A DNA stretch of 64,000 nt from Paragordius varius. Its lineage: Eukaryota; Nematomorpha. Positions 1 to 13,502 of the stretch are shown one piece after another; within the stretch, counting starts at the first letter, position 1; each line of letters begins with the position of its first letter. The stretch lies in the NCBI GenBank assembly GCA_964247055.1, contig OZ176053.1:12400001-12464000 (forward strand), in the 5' to 3' direction. The translations under genes were made by a program, and so were the position numbers. The notes under the pieces are model-generated. The model searched no databases, was not told where the DNA came from, and saw only the letters and a program-made list of their open reading frames with translations.

Positions 1-3000
1 CTTATATAAGATTCGTTTGTTTTTAGTTTTAACCATTACAATCAAGCGATTAATATTTTCAATTTTTTGAAATATTTATTTAATCCATATTTTTATGTTT
101 TTCATTTAACATGTGTAGAGTAGCCATTAACCTAAGTAACGATAAAATAATTTCGTTCCACATTGGGTAACTGCTTATCCCACGCCAAATTATAATAATT
201 GAAAAATTAGTAAAGGCGCTCCCAATTTCATTCTACATTTTTAATGAAAATGTTATAAATCAGAAAAAAATTTCGCTATAAAGGTATCACTTTTTACCGT
301 TTGAGATAGATTTTACCCTAGAGCAAATCCAAATTAAAAATAATATAATACGAGGCCAAATTTATAAACATGGTAGGAGTCGAATTTTTTCAAAAAAACC
401 AAAAATTAAATTGAATTAACTATTTTTTGCCGCCAATTTTTTCGATCTTTTTTAATTAAAATTTTGCCTTCTGGTTACATAGAATATCAATGTCAGATAA
501 GGTGCTCAATCTTACATTTAGAATCAATGTCATGTAAGGACAAAATTTAAAATTAGCTTCAATATATTCTTAAATAATTTCAGATTGTAAATGGGGTCTT
601 CAATCACCCCATTTTTAATTATGAAAGACATGTTACAAAAGTGTTGGAAGAAATTGGGATGTAACAACGGTTTGCGTTTGATATTGGCTATTATTGATTT
701 TTTATGCCTTAAACTTAATTGAATCAAACTTCTTTAAATATATTATAATTTACAGTAGCGTATGGCATAAAACAATATTATTCCATAAAAGAATAAAAAA
801 ATGTTTTTTTCAAAAAACATGGGGATATTTATGGAAATGTGTATATACAACTAGGCTTATTTTTTTAAAAAAATATTTTTTTATTCTTTTATAGTCTAAT
901 AATGTTTTATGCCATACGATACTGTATATTTGCTCGATGTAATCCAAATCATAAAAAATCGTGAATAATTATAAACATTTTACTCGTTTAATACTTTAAG
1001 ATTATCCATATCTTTGAATTAAAAACTGCACTTTTTCATTTGCAAAAAAAATAGTTCGAAAACGAATATATATTCAAAAACAGTATTTTAACCTTCATAA
1101 GCTTCAGTTTACCTTTAAATTTTTCAAAATATCCCTTTTGTATTTAAATTGCTGAGTGATTAAAAATGCTTTCATAAAAAATGTATTTTAAAATGAAAAT
1201 CATAAACAAAGGGTTCGACGTTAAGTAAATACATATGTTTCTGAAAAACACCTAGGAGTAATTGATTTATGAAATTATTTTTTTGGAAAGCCATAAATAT
1301 TCATTTACAATTGTTTCATTACAGAAAAAACCAAGCAAATAAACCGTTAAAAGTATAAAAGACTATAATTTTTATAATAACATTTCATGACCTTTTGGGG
1401 TATTTTTATACCGCTTAAACAATTAAAATTTAATTATTTCAAAAAACATTATTATTGGGCCATATTTATAAATATGCTTTCTTTAGCCTTTTAGGCGCAT
1501 GATACCAATTCTTTTTTTAAATTGCAATATTATAAAACATTGTCTCAAACTTTTCCGCCGCCATTTATTTGGATTTTACTGGATCGCTAATTCGACAAAC
1601 AATTAACTTTGGAAAATTTTTAAATAACATTTTATCAGCATAGATTTTAATATCAGCGGTTTCGAATTCGGGACCATAGAAGTTAATAAACTGTAAAAAT
1701 TATGGTTTGTTATCCAATAGAGGAGAAAGGGTTAGAAAATAAATTATATTGAAACAACTTTTAACGGATGAGTAGTTTGTTTACGGCTTTAATGTCATAA
1801 TTTACTAAAAATGAAAACATAATGAAATGTTAAGAATGGCATTTTTAAATTGATTTTATTTAATAGAACCAATTGTTTTGATCGCAAAACCGGATAAAAA
1901 TATTAATTGTTCAAACATTTTCAATAAATATTGTGTTAGAAAAGGATAATAAATATAGCTAAAAATTAATTGATAAATAGCTTTTTAGGTCCTTTTCAAC
2001 CCCAGAGCGATAATTTAAAAGCCTTTAATGTCTATAGGATTATGGTTTTTCCCGCCAATTATTTTTTATTTTTTAACTAAGTCACTTAAACATTGTATTA
2101 AAATACATTAAGATAAATAGATATTACATTAAAAATTATGGAAACCTTAAAATTAAAAGGAAAATTTTTCTTAACAACAAGCATATTAAACTATGTTTAT
2201 AAGAATAACCTTTTATTTTGGGTGGCAAAATAAAAATAGACATCATTGGTAACATTTTCAATTATACATTTTAAAATTTTACATAATTAATAAAAAAATT
2301 GAAAAAGAAGTATTTTTAAAAAAATATTTGTCTTTTTATTTTATATATGTGTTGACAAAAAATTAACAATCAATTTTTAAAATTAAGCGTTTATTTGAGG
2401 TAGAGCCGATTTAAATTTGTTTACGTTTCTAATTGCACAAATTTTAAGATCGTAAAAAATTAAATATTGTTTAACATTTTTTAAATTATGCTGCTTTTGT
2501 CTAAACACCATGATATTTAAAAAAGCTCCAAAAATATTCCATATATAAGAGCCAATAAATATAATTGCAGATATCAGTAAACAAAAAGATTTATTCTAAG
2601 TTGTTTTACATTATTAGGGGTCATTTAAACAAGAATTTTTATATTATTAATTATTTTATGAAAAAATATATATACTTACCGTTTAATAATGTTTTTAATA
2701 ATTATAACTGTACGGATAATAAGCCCTTTTACCGTAATTATTTATTTTAAAATTGAAAATATTTTATTTTTGAACAGGCATGTAATTTGAATATCCCAGT
2801 GCTTTTTTATTTATGGAATTTGATATCTTTGTCCAAAAAAACCATAAAAATAAATAATTAATAATATATTTATTACATTTTGGATGTATCAGTAATAATA
2901 ATAATAATAATAATAAGCAAAACTAGACAACGCATAATGCTGTGTGTGTGGTGTATAAATATAAATATGTATCACAAATGTTGTTTAAAATTAATTTTAT

Positions 3001-3065
3001 AAATAACTTCAAAACTAAATTATCTCGGTAAAAAGATGTAAAAAAACAGAATGAAGGAATAAGGG
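1..3065. other. Gene-free AT-rich region
   Basis: No coding region is supported here on either strand; the open frames are short, low-complexity and without recognisable domains. It contains one TA-flanked MITE (753-924, separate entry) and a short TAA microsatellite near 2892-2919. The right end is the 3' flank of the minus-strand polyhomeotic-like gene. Confidence 0.6.
753..924. mobile_element. MITE with TA target duplication, copy 1 (Tc1/mariner-like)
   Basis: A 172-bp element that is almost one long imperfect palindrome. The left end starts CAGTAGCGTATGGCATAAAA and the right end reads as its near-exact inverse (CAGTATCGTATGGCATAAAA). It is flanked by TA on both sides (751-752 and 925-926), as in Tc1/mariner-type insertion. 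It has no coding capacity. A second copy of the same family lies at 10258-10427, and a lone similar left end is seen near 8941. Confidence 0.8.
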
Positions 3066-6000
3066 CTAAACATTGCCCTGTTTTTTGATGAGTTGTGCCA
3101 CTTTGGCCTGAATCTTAAGAGCAGGTCCAAGTTTAAGGTGCAACGAAGTTAAGAAATGTTCCTCCTTCAAAAGGGCCAACGCGGCCCCATCAATCTCATT
3201 GTTTTTGAAGATATCGGCCGTATTTTTGCAACCACTGACATTCAAAATGAAATCATACACGTCTACAACCTTTATAGATGATAAAAAATGTGTCATTATA
3301 TATATATTGGTAAAAAAATTGTACAAAATTTGTCTTACCGTCCATTCCTGAATCCTTTTGTGTAAAAGGATTTGTTCTGAATCAGTTAGTTGGGTATTAG
3401 TAGAATTAACATTGCGAAAATTGGTATTATGATAAGGTATTTCAGCAGCCTGTAAAAGTGGAGACACGTGAGCTATGGTGGTACAAGAAAGGTTGGAAAA
3501 CTTTAAATTTGATGCCATCAAGGGGTCCTTTTGAAAAATAAAAAATATTTTACCATAGCGTGTATGATATGTATAAAAGTTGGTCCATAATTACACCAAC
3601 AAAATAAATGTTAAAACATAGGGCAAAATTGTTTAATTTGAACCATTTGTTGTTTTTTACTATCCGCTATTGTAATTATTTTTTAGTAGATGGCTAATGC
3701 CTTAAAAGGTGTCAATCACTAGGCTAAACTAGAGTTATCTATCACGCTTACTCCATTGCACAATCATATAATCCATTTTTTTTAAATTGATGTTTAATAT
3801 AGCCCTAACCTAATTTGTATTACGACTAGATTTTATTTTTTCTTTTGCATCTTAATTCATTTACTGTTTTATAATGGTGTGAATAAAACAAAACAAAAAA
3901 GATTAAAATTTCGACCGCAACACCATTTATTAAGCTACGTTATGTTATTATAATACAAAGTTATGTGTGGTGTTGGTTTAAGTTAGTTAGCTAGCTATAT
4001 GTGTCAATATAATAAATGGACAAAAAATCAATAAATTCTCTGCCTGCCAGTAAAAAATATTGTTGTTACTGTAAGCACCAATGTTATAAAAAACAGTTAG
4101 ATTTCTTTCTTTCTTACTTTTTCGGATAAAACAACATTTAGATTAGAATTTGTACATGGTAAAGGCCCAAGTATGGCATGTTGAGATTTTCCTGTTTGGA
4201 CAACACTTTTTGAAACATTCGTTTCCTCCTTGATATTGTGCAAGGAATTATTTTTGCCATTTCCTATGTTAATTTTAGCGTATATAATTACCATAAACAT
4301 ACAATAAACAGATTTAGATATCTTCCCTTTATCTACATGTACAAAAAAAACTGACAAATATCAATGAATGAAATACAGAGGGATGAATGTCTAAAAATGG
4401 CATACGGGATACATAAGTACTCAACTTAAACCCATAAATCATTAATTATTTTCCCAAGATATAAAGCACGAAATATGTTTGTAATTGTCATTTATAGCTT
4501 TATGTATGTATGTAATAACCCAAAGCCCAAATTAAAATTATATAAATTATTGTTGGAATAAAATGGGAAATATTATGAAAACCTCTTGTTTTGGTGGCTG
4601 CCAACGAAATTAGAGTAATTTCATCAAAATTATCTTTTGATAAGTTTTGTGAAGACGATGATGTACAATGATCCAACTTATCACCATGTGTTTGCTTTAG
4701 AGATTTCTTATTGGTTTGGAATCCAGCGCTCTTGACAAATCGTTTTTTGAAGCCATTATTTAGCTAAACACAACAATTTCACATATATGGTATAATAAAT
4801 GGAGAATGCTCACAAATATTTGTATATATAAAAAAGATATTTGGGAAATAAAGATTGTGAATGTATCTATATATCTATATCTACGTGATTGTTAAGTAGG
4901 TGTAAGAAATGCCTCAAGCAGAAACAAAGTTAATGTTTAGAAATTCGTTATATGTTTAAATACATAATAATATAATTTCTGTGTAAAAATACTAAATGTT
5001 AGGTAGTTGACTTTAAATGCTAAACTAAACTAGAAGAATAGCAGTAAAAAAATTTAACTGACAGTCCACGATAAAAATAATGATAAAATAAAAAGTTAAC
5101 TGGTAATGGATATTCAGATTCCTTTATAATATTCCCTTCAATAATGTGGAGTAGCACATTTTCCCCAATGTCATAAATAGAGTCTTCTGCAGGGAGCTTA
5201 GTTGTCATCACATCAAAAGTATCATCCAAAATTTCGGATTTAGAGCCGATATTTGGAGTACAGGTTATACCTAAAGCATCCCTTGGACTTATCAAATTTT
5301 GCGTCGTCGTAGAAGGTAGCAATGAGTTTGATATTGTTGCGTTTGATGTTGTAGAGCCAAATGAATTAAAATCTTGCTGAGAGCAAGTAGGGAGTGAAAT
5401 TCCCAAAGGAGCAGCTGTTGGGATAAAAGGATGAATCGTGGGCGTTTGATGTGACTGCTGTTGTTGTTGTTGAAGTGAAGGATGAGGGGGAGGAGCCATT
5501 ACAAAGTAACTTGGGGCCGCCGCAAGATTTCCAGAAGGAAACACGAGGGGCCCAGCAGCACCTCCAACAGTCCCAGCACCTGGACACCCAAAGGAAGTTG
5601 GGATGTGTTGGTAAAATTGATTTGTCCCAGGCGAATAGTATAAATATTGTGGGGCCGGTTGATGCGTAGCGATTTGCATTAAAGGCTTCAGGTTAGCCAG
5701 TGCAGTCAGGGGTTTTATCTTAGCGCCGGCTGAAAATGTGTTGTGTGACGAATTGCGACGCACTTTTTGAGCGCTGGGCTTTTTACATGCAGTCGTCGAG
5801 TTAGTGTTGATGGTATTTGAGAAAGCAGTACTTAGCGGTGGAAAGTTATTCACGTTGTTTGCAGAACTATTTGTGACTTGTGAATTGGAAGTGTCAATGG
5901 AAGTTACAATGACACCTCTGGAAACACTTAATTCATTGTCAATAACTTTTTGTGTGGATGATTGGGTCGTGATACCATTAGTATTTTGTAATGAAAGATT

Positions 6001-7455
6001 TTTACTGTCTGAAACTGTTAGAGGTAAGGGATTTGTTTTTGTTAAAACCACAACAGTCTTGTCCATTTGTTTTTCTTTTGTAGCCTCAATAACTTCGTTT
6101 TTAATGGAAATAGATGGTTCGATAGTTGTTGGAATGATTGAAGGTATACAAGATTGCTGAACGACTGTAGTCGTTACATTTGAATTTTTTGTTATCGAAT
6201 TGGCCGTACCAAATAAAGAAGTTGGAGGTGTAAATACCGTAGTATTCATTTTGGATGTTGTTAACTCTTCGATCCCATAAACTAACTTTTTCATGACGGC
6301 ATTTGCTTGCTTTTGATCAAACGCATTGTTATTCAGTATTTCCGGTTTAGGAATGACAGGAATATCTTTTAAGGAGCTGGTCAATGGTTCTTTAACGTCG
6401 ATATCGTGACTACATGGATTTGGGATAGATAAGGGTGTGCTTAAACAACTAGATGGTAAATTAAGCGGTAAAACGGTTTTCTTATCTACGGGAGATGTAG
6501 AAATGCTGGAAGAACATTTGTTTACAAGAGTTTCTTTGTTATTACTCGATATTTCTTCAACCATTGTGGTCGTTAAAGGGTTAGCAGGATTTATGGTTGA
6601 AACAACATTAATTACCTTTTGTTTGGGTGGTTTTGGTCCAATTATCGCAACATTGTTAATCGTCTGAAGGTATTTTTCAAGTGTTGAAGGAGATATTGGG
6701 GAACTAGACCTGGTTTCATTTGTGTCAGCATTCGATGGCGAAGTACTACTGTATTGATTAAAAAATCCAGGGTTAGAACTTGCAGCGCCATTGCTCAGCG
6801 TAATAGTTTGATCAAAATTGTAAGGATCTTTATTAAAGTTGTTGATCATACTTGCTGTTGAAACACTGGAATTTTCCAACTTACGGTTTTTACCGGCCAT
6901 ACCATCCGTATTTTTCTTTCTTTTAACAGCATTGTGATTGATGTTGCTATTATTAGTGACTACTCCATTAACAGATGTCGGTACTTCATTTTTGATTGAG
7001 AGAGCGGGTGGTGGTGGAGGTGGTGGTGGAAGTTGGGGTAAAAACGATTGAGCTGCCCTAAAATTATTTTCAAGTAAGTTGAAATTGTTATTGTAATTGT
7101 GTGGTAGTATGCCATTATGATTCAAATGGCTCAGGGCTCCGATATGTTTAACGAGAAATTGTTGCATTTGTTGCTGTTGTTGCATGGCGGCCACCAAGGC
7201 GGCTTGTTGAATCAAAAACGAAGAATTTTGAGCGTGAACCGGCAAAGTTTTTATCAGGTCTGCCGCGCCTTTGTCAGCCATATTCAAAAGGTTTTTGTTA
7301 ATAATCATGTTGTTATTAGCGCTGTTATTCATGGTAATGCTGTTGTTGTATTTGGTAGTAGAACCACAAGATGTTATGGAATGATATTTACTCGTGGTCG
7401 TGATTGTGTTGGGATCAAAATTCATAATATAGTCAATAAAATATTTACCCCACAA
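3066..7455 (-). CDS. ph: Polyhomeotic-like Polycomb (PRC1) protein
   Basis: This encodes a chromatin repressor of the Polyhomeotic/PHC family, the SAM-polymerising subunit of canonical PRC1 in the nucleus. Six proposed exons (minus strand): 5101-7455, 4583-4763, 4118-4263, 3339-3527, 3066-3269, with all phases consistent, giving about 1024 residues. (That is five coding exons; an upstream 5' exon is possible.) The N-terminal 760 residues are low-complexity, with Gln, Pro, Asn, Ser and Thr runs. At about 763-785 is homology domain 1 (key residues HIIEGNIIKE then PLP), the RING1-partner region of the family. The C-terminus (about 956-1020) is a SAM domain with EWTVVDVYDFI, EIDGAALALLKEEH and LKLGPALKI. 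The last intron is a 69-bp in-frame one that breaks the SAM domain. I see no FCS zinc finger between HD1 and SAM. The start may be the first Met or Met11. Confidence 0.87.
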
Positions 7456-10257
7456 AAGGATGGATGATACAGTGTGGAATTGAGAGTACGATAATGAAAG
7501 TTTATTTAAATAAGATTAACTATAATGGAAACATATTCGTAAATTATATATGTAATATGCAAAGCAAGAATCTTTACGGTATAATTTGTTCGAAATAAGA
7601 GAAATTGTGGAATAAACATATTGTAAAACGCATTTTTTATGTAATCAATGCACAATATATTTCTGCATACATATTTTTCCTTTCTTTTAGATTATATATA
7701 TTGCATACATTAATAATGTTTGATTGACATTCATATTCTATGGTGATGAATTATAAAATACATTCTATGTTAAAAAAACGTAAGTAAACAGGGATATATA
7801 AACGCAAGCGTATTGAACAAAGGAGGCAAGAAAAATTATCATTTTTATTTTTTTATTTATTTTTTACATATGTGGATATTTGGTTACTATGTATAGTATG
7901 TAGAAGGGAAAAAAGCACAAAACAACACATTTTTTATTGTTATACTAAAGTAGAGTTGAGATAGAGAGTTTTTTTTCTTAAAACACAAATGTGAATATAA
8001 GGATAGATTTATATATAAAACTACTCTTCGCGATATGTATATGTATGAACAGGATAATCAAATGAACATTAAACATTTCGATGTGAATCTAAATAGGATG
8101 GATAAAATTTTGGTTGGCTTTATGAAAATAAATTTCGGATAAATTGTTGAATGTTTCCAAATTGGAGCCTGTTAAATTAATATTATGAAAATTCTACAAT
8201 GTAAAATCGGTCGCATTTTTTATAATTATAAAAAACGTTTTTTTAGTAAAAAATTTATTTTGTAGCGAAAGGGAGAAAGAAAGTATAATTATAGTTTTTA
8301 CGATAAAATCAATAAATTAAATATGCGCTGTCTGTAAGGTTAAATTTGATTGACATCCGAGCTTGGCTTTTGTGTGACGTGCGCGCATTTTTCATATTTC
8401 AAAATTATTATTTTTAATATCTATAAATTTTTTATAATGTTAGAAATAAAATTGTTATTAAATAATAATGAATATTAAAAATATTATTTCGTAATACTTT
8501 TAAATGTTGATATTATATCGGTGTATGCAAATTAAATTGAGTCTTACTTTAAAGTTTATTTCTGCATAAAATATGGTAATTAGTCTATTTTTTAACCAAA
8601 ACTAGTTTTTATGACCAGTTATTAATAACTTTAAAATCAATCTGAAGATTAGTCAACATATTATTAGAATAAAAATAATGGCGTAAATAAACCGTATACA
8701 AATAATATAAGCCAGAAAATTTATATACCATAATCAAATATATTATTTTAAATTAATAATTTCAAAAAATTATAGTTATATGCAATATATATGAATAATT
8801 AATTAGGTAACACTTGAAAGTATCAATTATAGATACCCTAATAATTTTAAAATTAGGCCTATATCAAAATATTTATATTGTAAGAGTATTTATAAATACA
8901 TAATGAAAGCTTACGATACAAAATCGTTATTTCCATATTACAGTAGCATATGATAAAACACAAAAAATGCTTGCTATTAAACAATGTTTTTTGTATATGT
9001 TAACATAAATTTTGTTTATTAAATATGGACAAACTGTTTTTTTATATATATGCTAATGAAAATAAAATTGTACTTTTTGTAGTCCATTTTACCTCATTTT
9101 TAAATAGTAAGGAATTAAATATATTGTGGTTAGGATCCATATAGGCTTTAAACACTCCTGACAGTTACAATTAGATGAAATAGGCATGAGTCGGCCTCCG
9201 AACCACCTTAATATAACTTTATGTATTTTAAATTTACCCCTCTTACCTTGTCAGGCATGTTAAAAATTTGGCATTATTTATAAAAATCCTCTAAATATAC
9301 CAGGTGAAAATTTATATTTTGATTGTCATCAAATCTCATAAATAGTTAATTATGAAATTAATAGTTATTACCTTGATTGACTTAAAGCAATGCTCTTGGA
9401 AATATAGGTTAATTAATCTTACGATTTGAGTCAACTTATGATGTTTAAAGAAAATTTTTGGAGAATTCAGTTACTATTTATTTATAAAACCATATATCCA
9501 AAAAACAAAAAAGAATATTTTGATTTTGCTGAATAGTATGTTAACAAAGTACTTCATTATCTTTTGGGGGTAACTATGAACCCCATGGCGATTTTAAATT
9601 GGAATATCATAATTATAAAATTGGGCAAAATTCAAAAATATGCGTTTATGTTTTTGAATAAATTGTAAAAAAAAATTTTCAAACTTTTTCGCCATTATAT
9701 ATATATTAGCAAATGAATATATAAACTTAATAAATGAAAATGGCATTTTAGAAAGTAGAATATCTTAGCAGCAAATTTTTGAGATATGTTGATCAAAATG
9801 AGCTGTTTATATTAATAAGCGATCCCAATTTCTCATTTTAATTATATTGTAAAACTCTTTATCAAATACGGGAGAACTATCGAATTTAACTAAAAAAACA
9901 ACCTAAAAAGTTTATAAACATATGCTGTGAGGTATACAAACTATCTCAAAATATAATCGCTCAGAAAAAAATGAAAAGGCAATGAATATAATGACTGTTC
10001 GGTCCGTATAATTATTCTACCGCTTTTTATGCTGTATCTTATATTTCTAGATTACATCGTAGTCTTAGGAATCTTGGGGCATTATGAAACCCCTTGTCGC
10101 CTCTTGGTGAAATAGCACTTTAAATAAATTTTAGGCCAACTCATCTTACGATAATAACTATATGATAAATTTGTTAAATATTAATTTTCTATACTTTTTA
10201 CATTTCATTGTATTAAATTGACAGGGTAATTTTGTATTTCATCTTCTTCTTGTATTA

Positions 10258-10427
10258 CAGTAGCGTATGGCATTAACAATTTTAGTCCATTAAAGAATAA
10301 AAAAATGTTTTTTAAAAAAACAAAGGGATATTATGGATATGTGCATATACAACTAGGCTTGTTTCATTTAAAAAAACATTTTTTTATTCTTTTATGGACT
10401 AATAATGTTTTATACCATATGCTACTG
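10258..10427. mobile_element. MITE with TA target duplication, copy 2
   Basis: A 170-bp copy of the family at 753-924: same left end CAGTAGCGTATGGCAT, same internal blocks (an ACAACTAGGCTT segment and a TTTTTATTCTTTTAT arm), same inverted right end, and TA on each side (10256-10257, 10428-10429). Differences between the copies are scattered substitutions and small length changes, so both are old but fairly intact. It is non-coding. Confidence 0.8.
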
Positions 10428-12786
10428 TATCATCACAAAACGTATTATGAAAAAAAGCAGCTAATCAAATAATTGTGTTCCCATTCATTAAATTATACCA
10501 GATTTCACCATAACTAATTATAATCACCATGATATCTTAGGTAAAAATTATAATTATTGTAATAAAAATTTTCAGTTGATTCAAATAATATTTAAAACAA
10601 TGAAATATTTTACATGGGTTATTTTGCTCCTCCAGTATCTTTTATTCGTTATGTAAACAATAATTACTATTTATTGTTAAAAAATCATATAACTAACAAA
10701 TTTAATGAAAATATCATATAACTACAAAAAATAATTTATAATTTTTTATGGTGTTCTTCAACTTTAATTTGTTTCGAGTTGAAATCAAGAATGTGGCGGA
10801 AAACAATAGACTATGACCCGAACAGTGTGTTTAATATTGACAAAGTATGTCCTATCGCAGGAAAGCATTCATAGTTTAAAAAGAGATTAACAGAAGGGAA
10901 GACGTGGACTCTGTAAAAAACCTTGAGCAGGAGGCTTAACTTTTATATTTTATGATTCTGATATCCCTGATATCTGATTTTGCTAACAAGAGTTTTACAA
11001 TGATTTTTATTAAGGAATAAATCAGCTTGATGGGCATATTTGATACTCGATTAAAAAACTTAAATTTTATTGATTTTAATTGTGCAAATATTTTGTTTAC
11101 AATACTTAACTCATTTCTCGAGTGCATCGTATCCAAACAAAATATTATGGTTGAGCATAATTTTACAGGTTTTACTGTTTTGGATTAGTTCTATGATCTG
11201 ATGAAACTAACTATGCCCATTTAGATTTATTTTAATGAGTATGCTCAGCAAAGTTAGTTCGAAATTTGTTTTTTATCAACAAAGGTGATATTAATATAAA
11301 TACCATTGAAGCCACACGACAGCATAATCATTGCAAAAAAATAAATTGATTAAGTCAAAATTGTGGTGAATTTGAAGCACATCACGGATCTAAATTTAAT
11401 GCTTTGACATTGACTAATGAAATAAGAATTTTACGAATGTCAGAAAGTTTTTCAAGCCAAACCTGATTAATATTAAAATACTCCCTAGATGTTTTATATT
11501 TACAATAGGAAGAAATTACAGACACAATCTATCACTTGCTAGGTAATTTAAATAACTATGAAGCGTTAAGATATCGGTTCTTTCAAAGTTGTTTTATTGT
11601 TCGGCGATAATATATATATATATATATATATATTGGCGACACTGGGCTGTTTTTCACCGCTTTTAGGCATAAAAGCTAATTACTGAGTCAAAAAGAAGTT
11701 ATATTAATATCGGATGTTTTGCAAAAATTATATACCCTGATAAAAATTTTATATAAGGCTAAATCATTTTGTACGCGGTATAGTAGGTATATATATGTAT
11801 ATTAATATAATGTATATTGCTTTTACCGCATAATAGCTGTGCGATATTTTTGCTTTAATTCTCTTATGACTTTCTAGGACCCTCTAAAAATGTAGAATCA
11901 TAACTAACAAAATTTTGCGAAAATAACCTTTATGACAAACAAATAGAATTTTATCACGTTTTTTCTATTTTATTTATTTATTTTGATGTAAAATAAAAGT
12001 GTTTTTTTTAAAATTTTTGCTAAAAGCTAAAATAACTTTTTGTTTGTATTTGATCAATATCGATAATTGTTAATCTGGAGTTTTTAACTATTGAATTAAT
12101 TATTTTATATATGTGCGCACTCCAAAATAATAAGATGTTAAAATGATAAAATAGAGAAATTTTGTGCCCCCAGTACCCAAAATTAAGATCATGTAGAAAA
12201 AATTCCCGCGTCTTATGCATGAACCTATACCTGAAAACGAAAATCTTTAAACTGATTTTTTTCACCATTCATATTAAACTTATGTATTAAATCTCTTGTG
12301 CATTAATTTATATTCTAGAAATATATGTTTGACGAAAACCTCACCTCATACTTTTCGGCCCAAATATGTTTTATTGGACATTTATTCTCAAAGTAATTCA
12401 ATTTTGGCAAAATTCTGGTATTCCATGATCTGAACCAGCTGTTTTTCTAAGTCATAATAAAGAATTATGAAAAAAAATATTTTAAAAGGATTGATTTTTT
12501 ATTTATAACATATACTGCTAGGTGAATAATTTTGCATGCGTAATGAGGTGTTAATATGTCATATAGCCTTTTGAATATTAGGTTGCTTCTGTAACTTTTG
12601 CCCTTTAATATGGAATAAATTATTTTTTTGATTACGAAAAAATTTGGGTTCAAGTCAATTAAGTGATGAAAACATAAAAAAATGGGCCAAAAATCAGTAT
12701 TTTGAGTGAAATTCAATTAGTAGGCCCTTAAAATTATGATATATTTGATACGGAACGGCCAAAAAAATAATTTTTAAACTAAAATA

Positions 12787-12884
12787 CAGTAGTATATATT
12801 CAAAATATTTGCTTGTCATTAAAAATTTTTAATAATAAAAAATGCTAAACTAGCACGATATATTGTTTTTACTATACGCTATTG
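12787..12884. mobile_element. Degenerate small inverted-repeat element
   Basis: The left end begins CAGTAGTATAT and the inverse of the right end begins CAATAGCGTATAGTAAAAAC. It resembles the TA MITE family at its tips, but the interior differs and only the left flank keeps TA. A related right end occurs near 3650-3673. Probably a decayed relative. Confidence 0.35.
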
Positions 12885-13226
12885 TGCGTTAAAAACTATT
12901 GAAAAGGTTTATAGTTTAATATAATAAATATACATTCATCTTATATTAAATTAATCATCGATATTTATAATATCGTTGATAATCATAAAAGCATGGTATA
13001 AATATAACCTAATTATTACCCATATTTTTTTGATATATTTTAAGCTTTTAAGCGTGCATCTTATTAATGTTTGACAAGCTCTTTAAAATATCCGCCATAT
13101 TTATTATATTACGGTGAAAAAACAGAATGACAGTGTAAAATAGTATAGTTTTTAGTTGGTAATTATTGTTATACACCAAAAATTAAATGATCATCAAATT
13201 TGTTTACAATATCTTAGATGTTAGAT

Positions 13227-13502
13227 CAGGGGTAAACATGCGGCCAACAAAAAATTTGAAAATACCAAATATAGGGTATAAAAAATATAGTTATTTATAA
13301 AAATATACCTAAAAATCAATATTTTATAAACATCTGAAAAAAATCCGAATTTTGGCAACAAACTAGCAAAAAATTGATGAAATAAAAAAGTTATTTACTC
13401 TGTTCGTTTTTTTAACTATTTTATATTTATTATCTGACTAAAACATTCATTACCCTATATATTATAAGGCGCACGCAATGACATTTGTATTGGGCACCGC
13501 TG
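13227..13502. mobile_element. Possible degenerate hAT-type MITE
   Basis: The left tip CAGGGGTAAACATGCGGCC and the inverse of the right tip CAGCGGTGCCCAA resemble hAT termini. The flanking octamers agree only partly (TTAGA shared). The interior is AT-rich and non-coding. Tentative. Confidence 0.3.

Noticed and set aside
3066-3521. The SAM exon as one uninterrupted reading frame
   Set aside because: The in-frame 69-bp stretch 3270-3338 has good splice sites and interrupts the invariant SAM start; it is an intron.
5366-7467. Plus- and minus-strand open frames overlapping the polyhomeotic-like exon
   Set aside because: They are shadows of a long low-complexity coding exon and have no domains.
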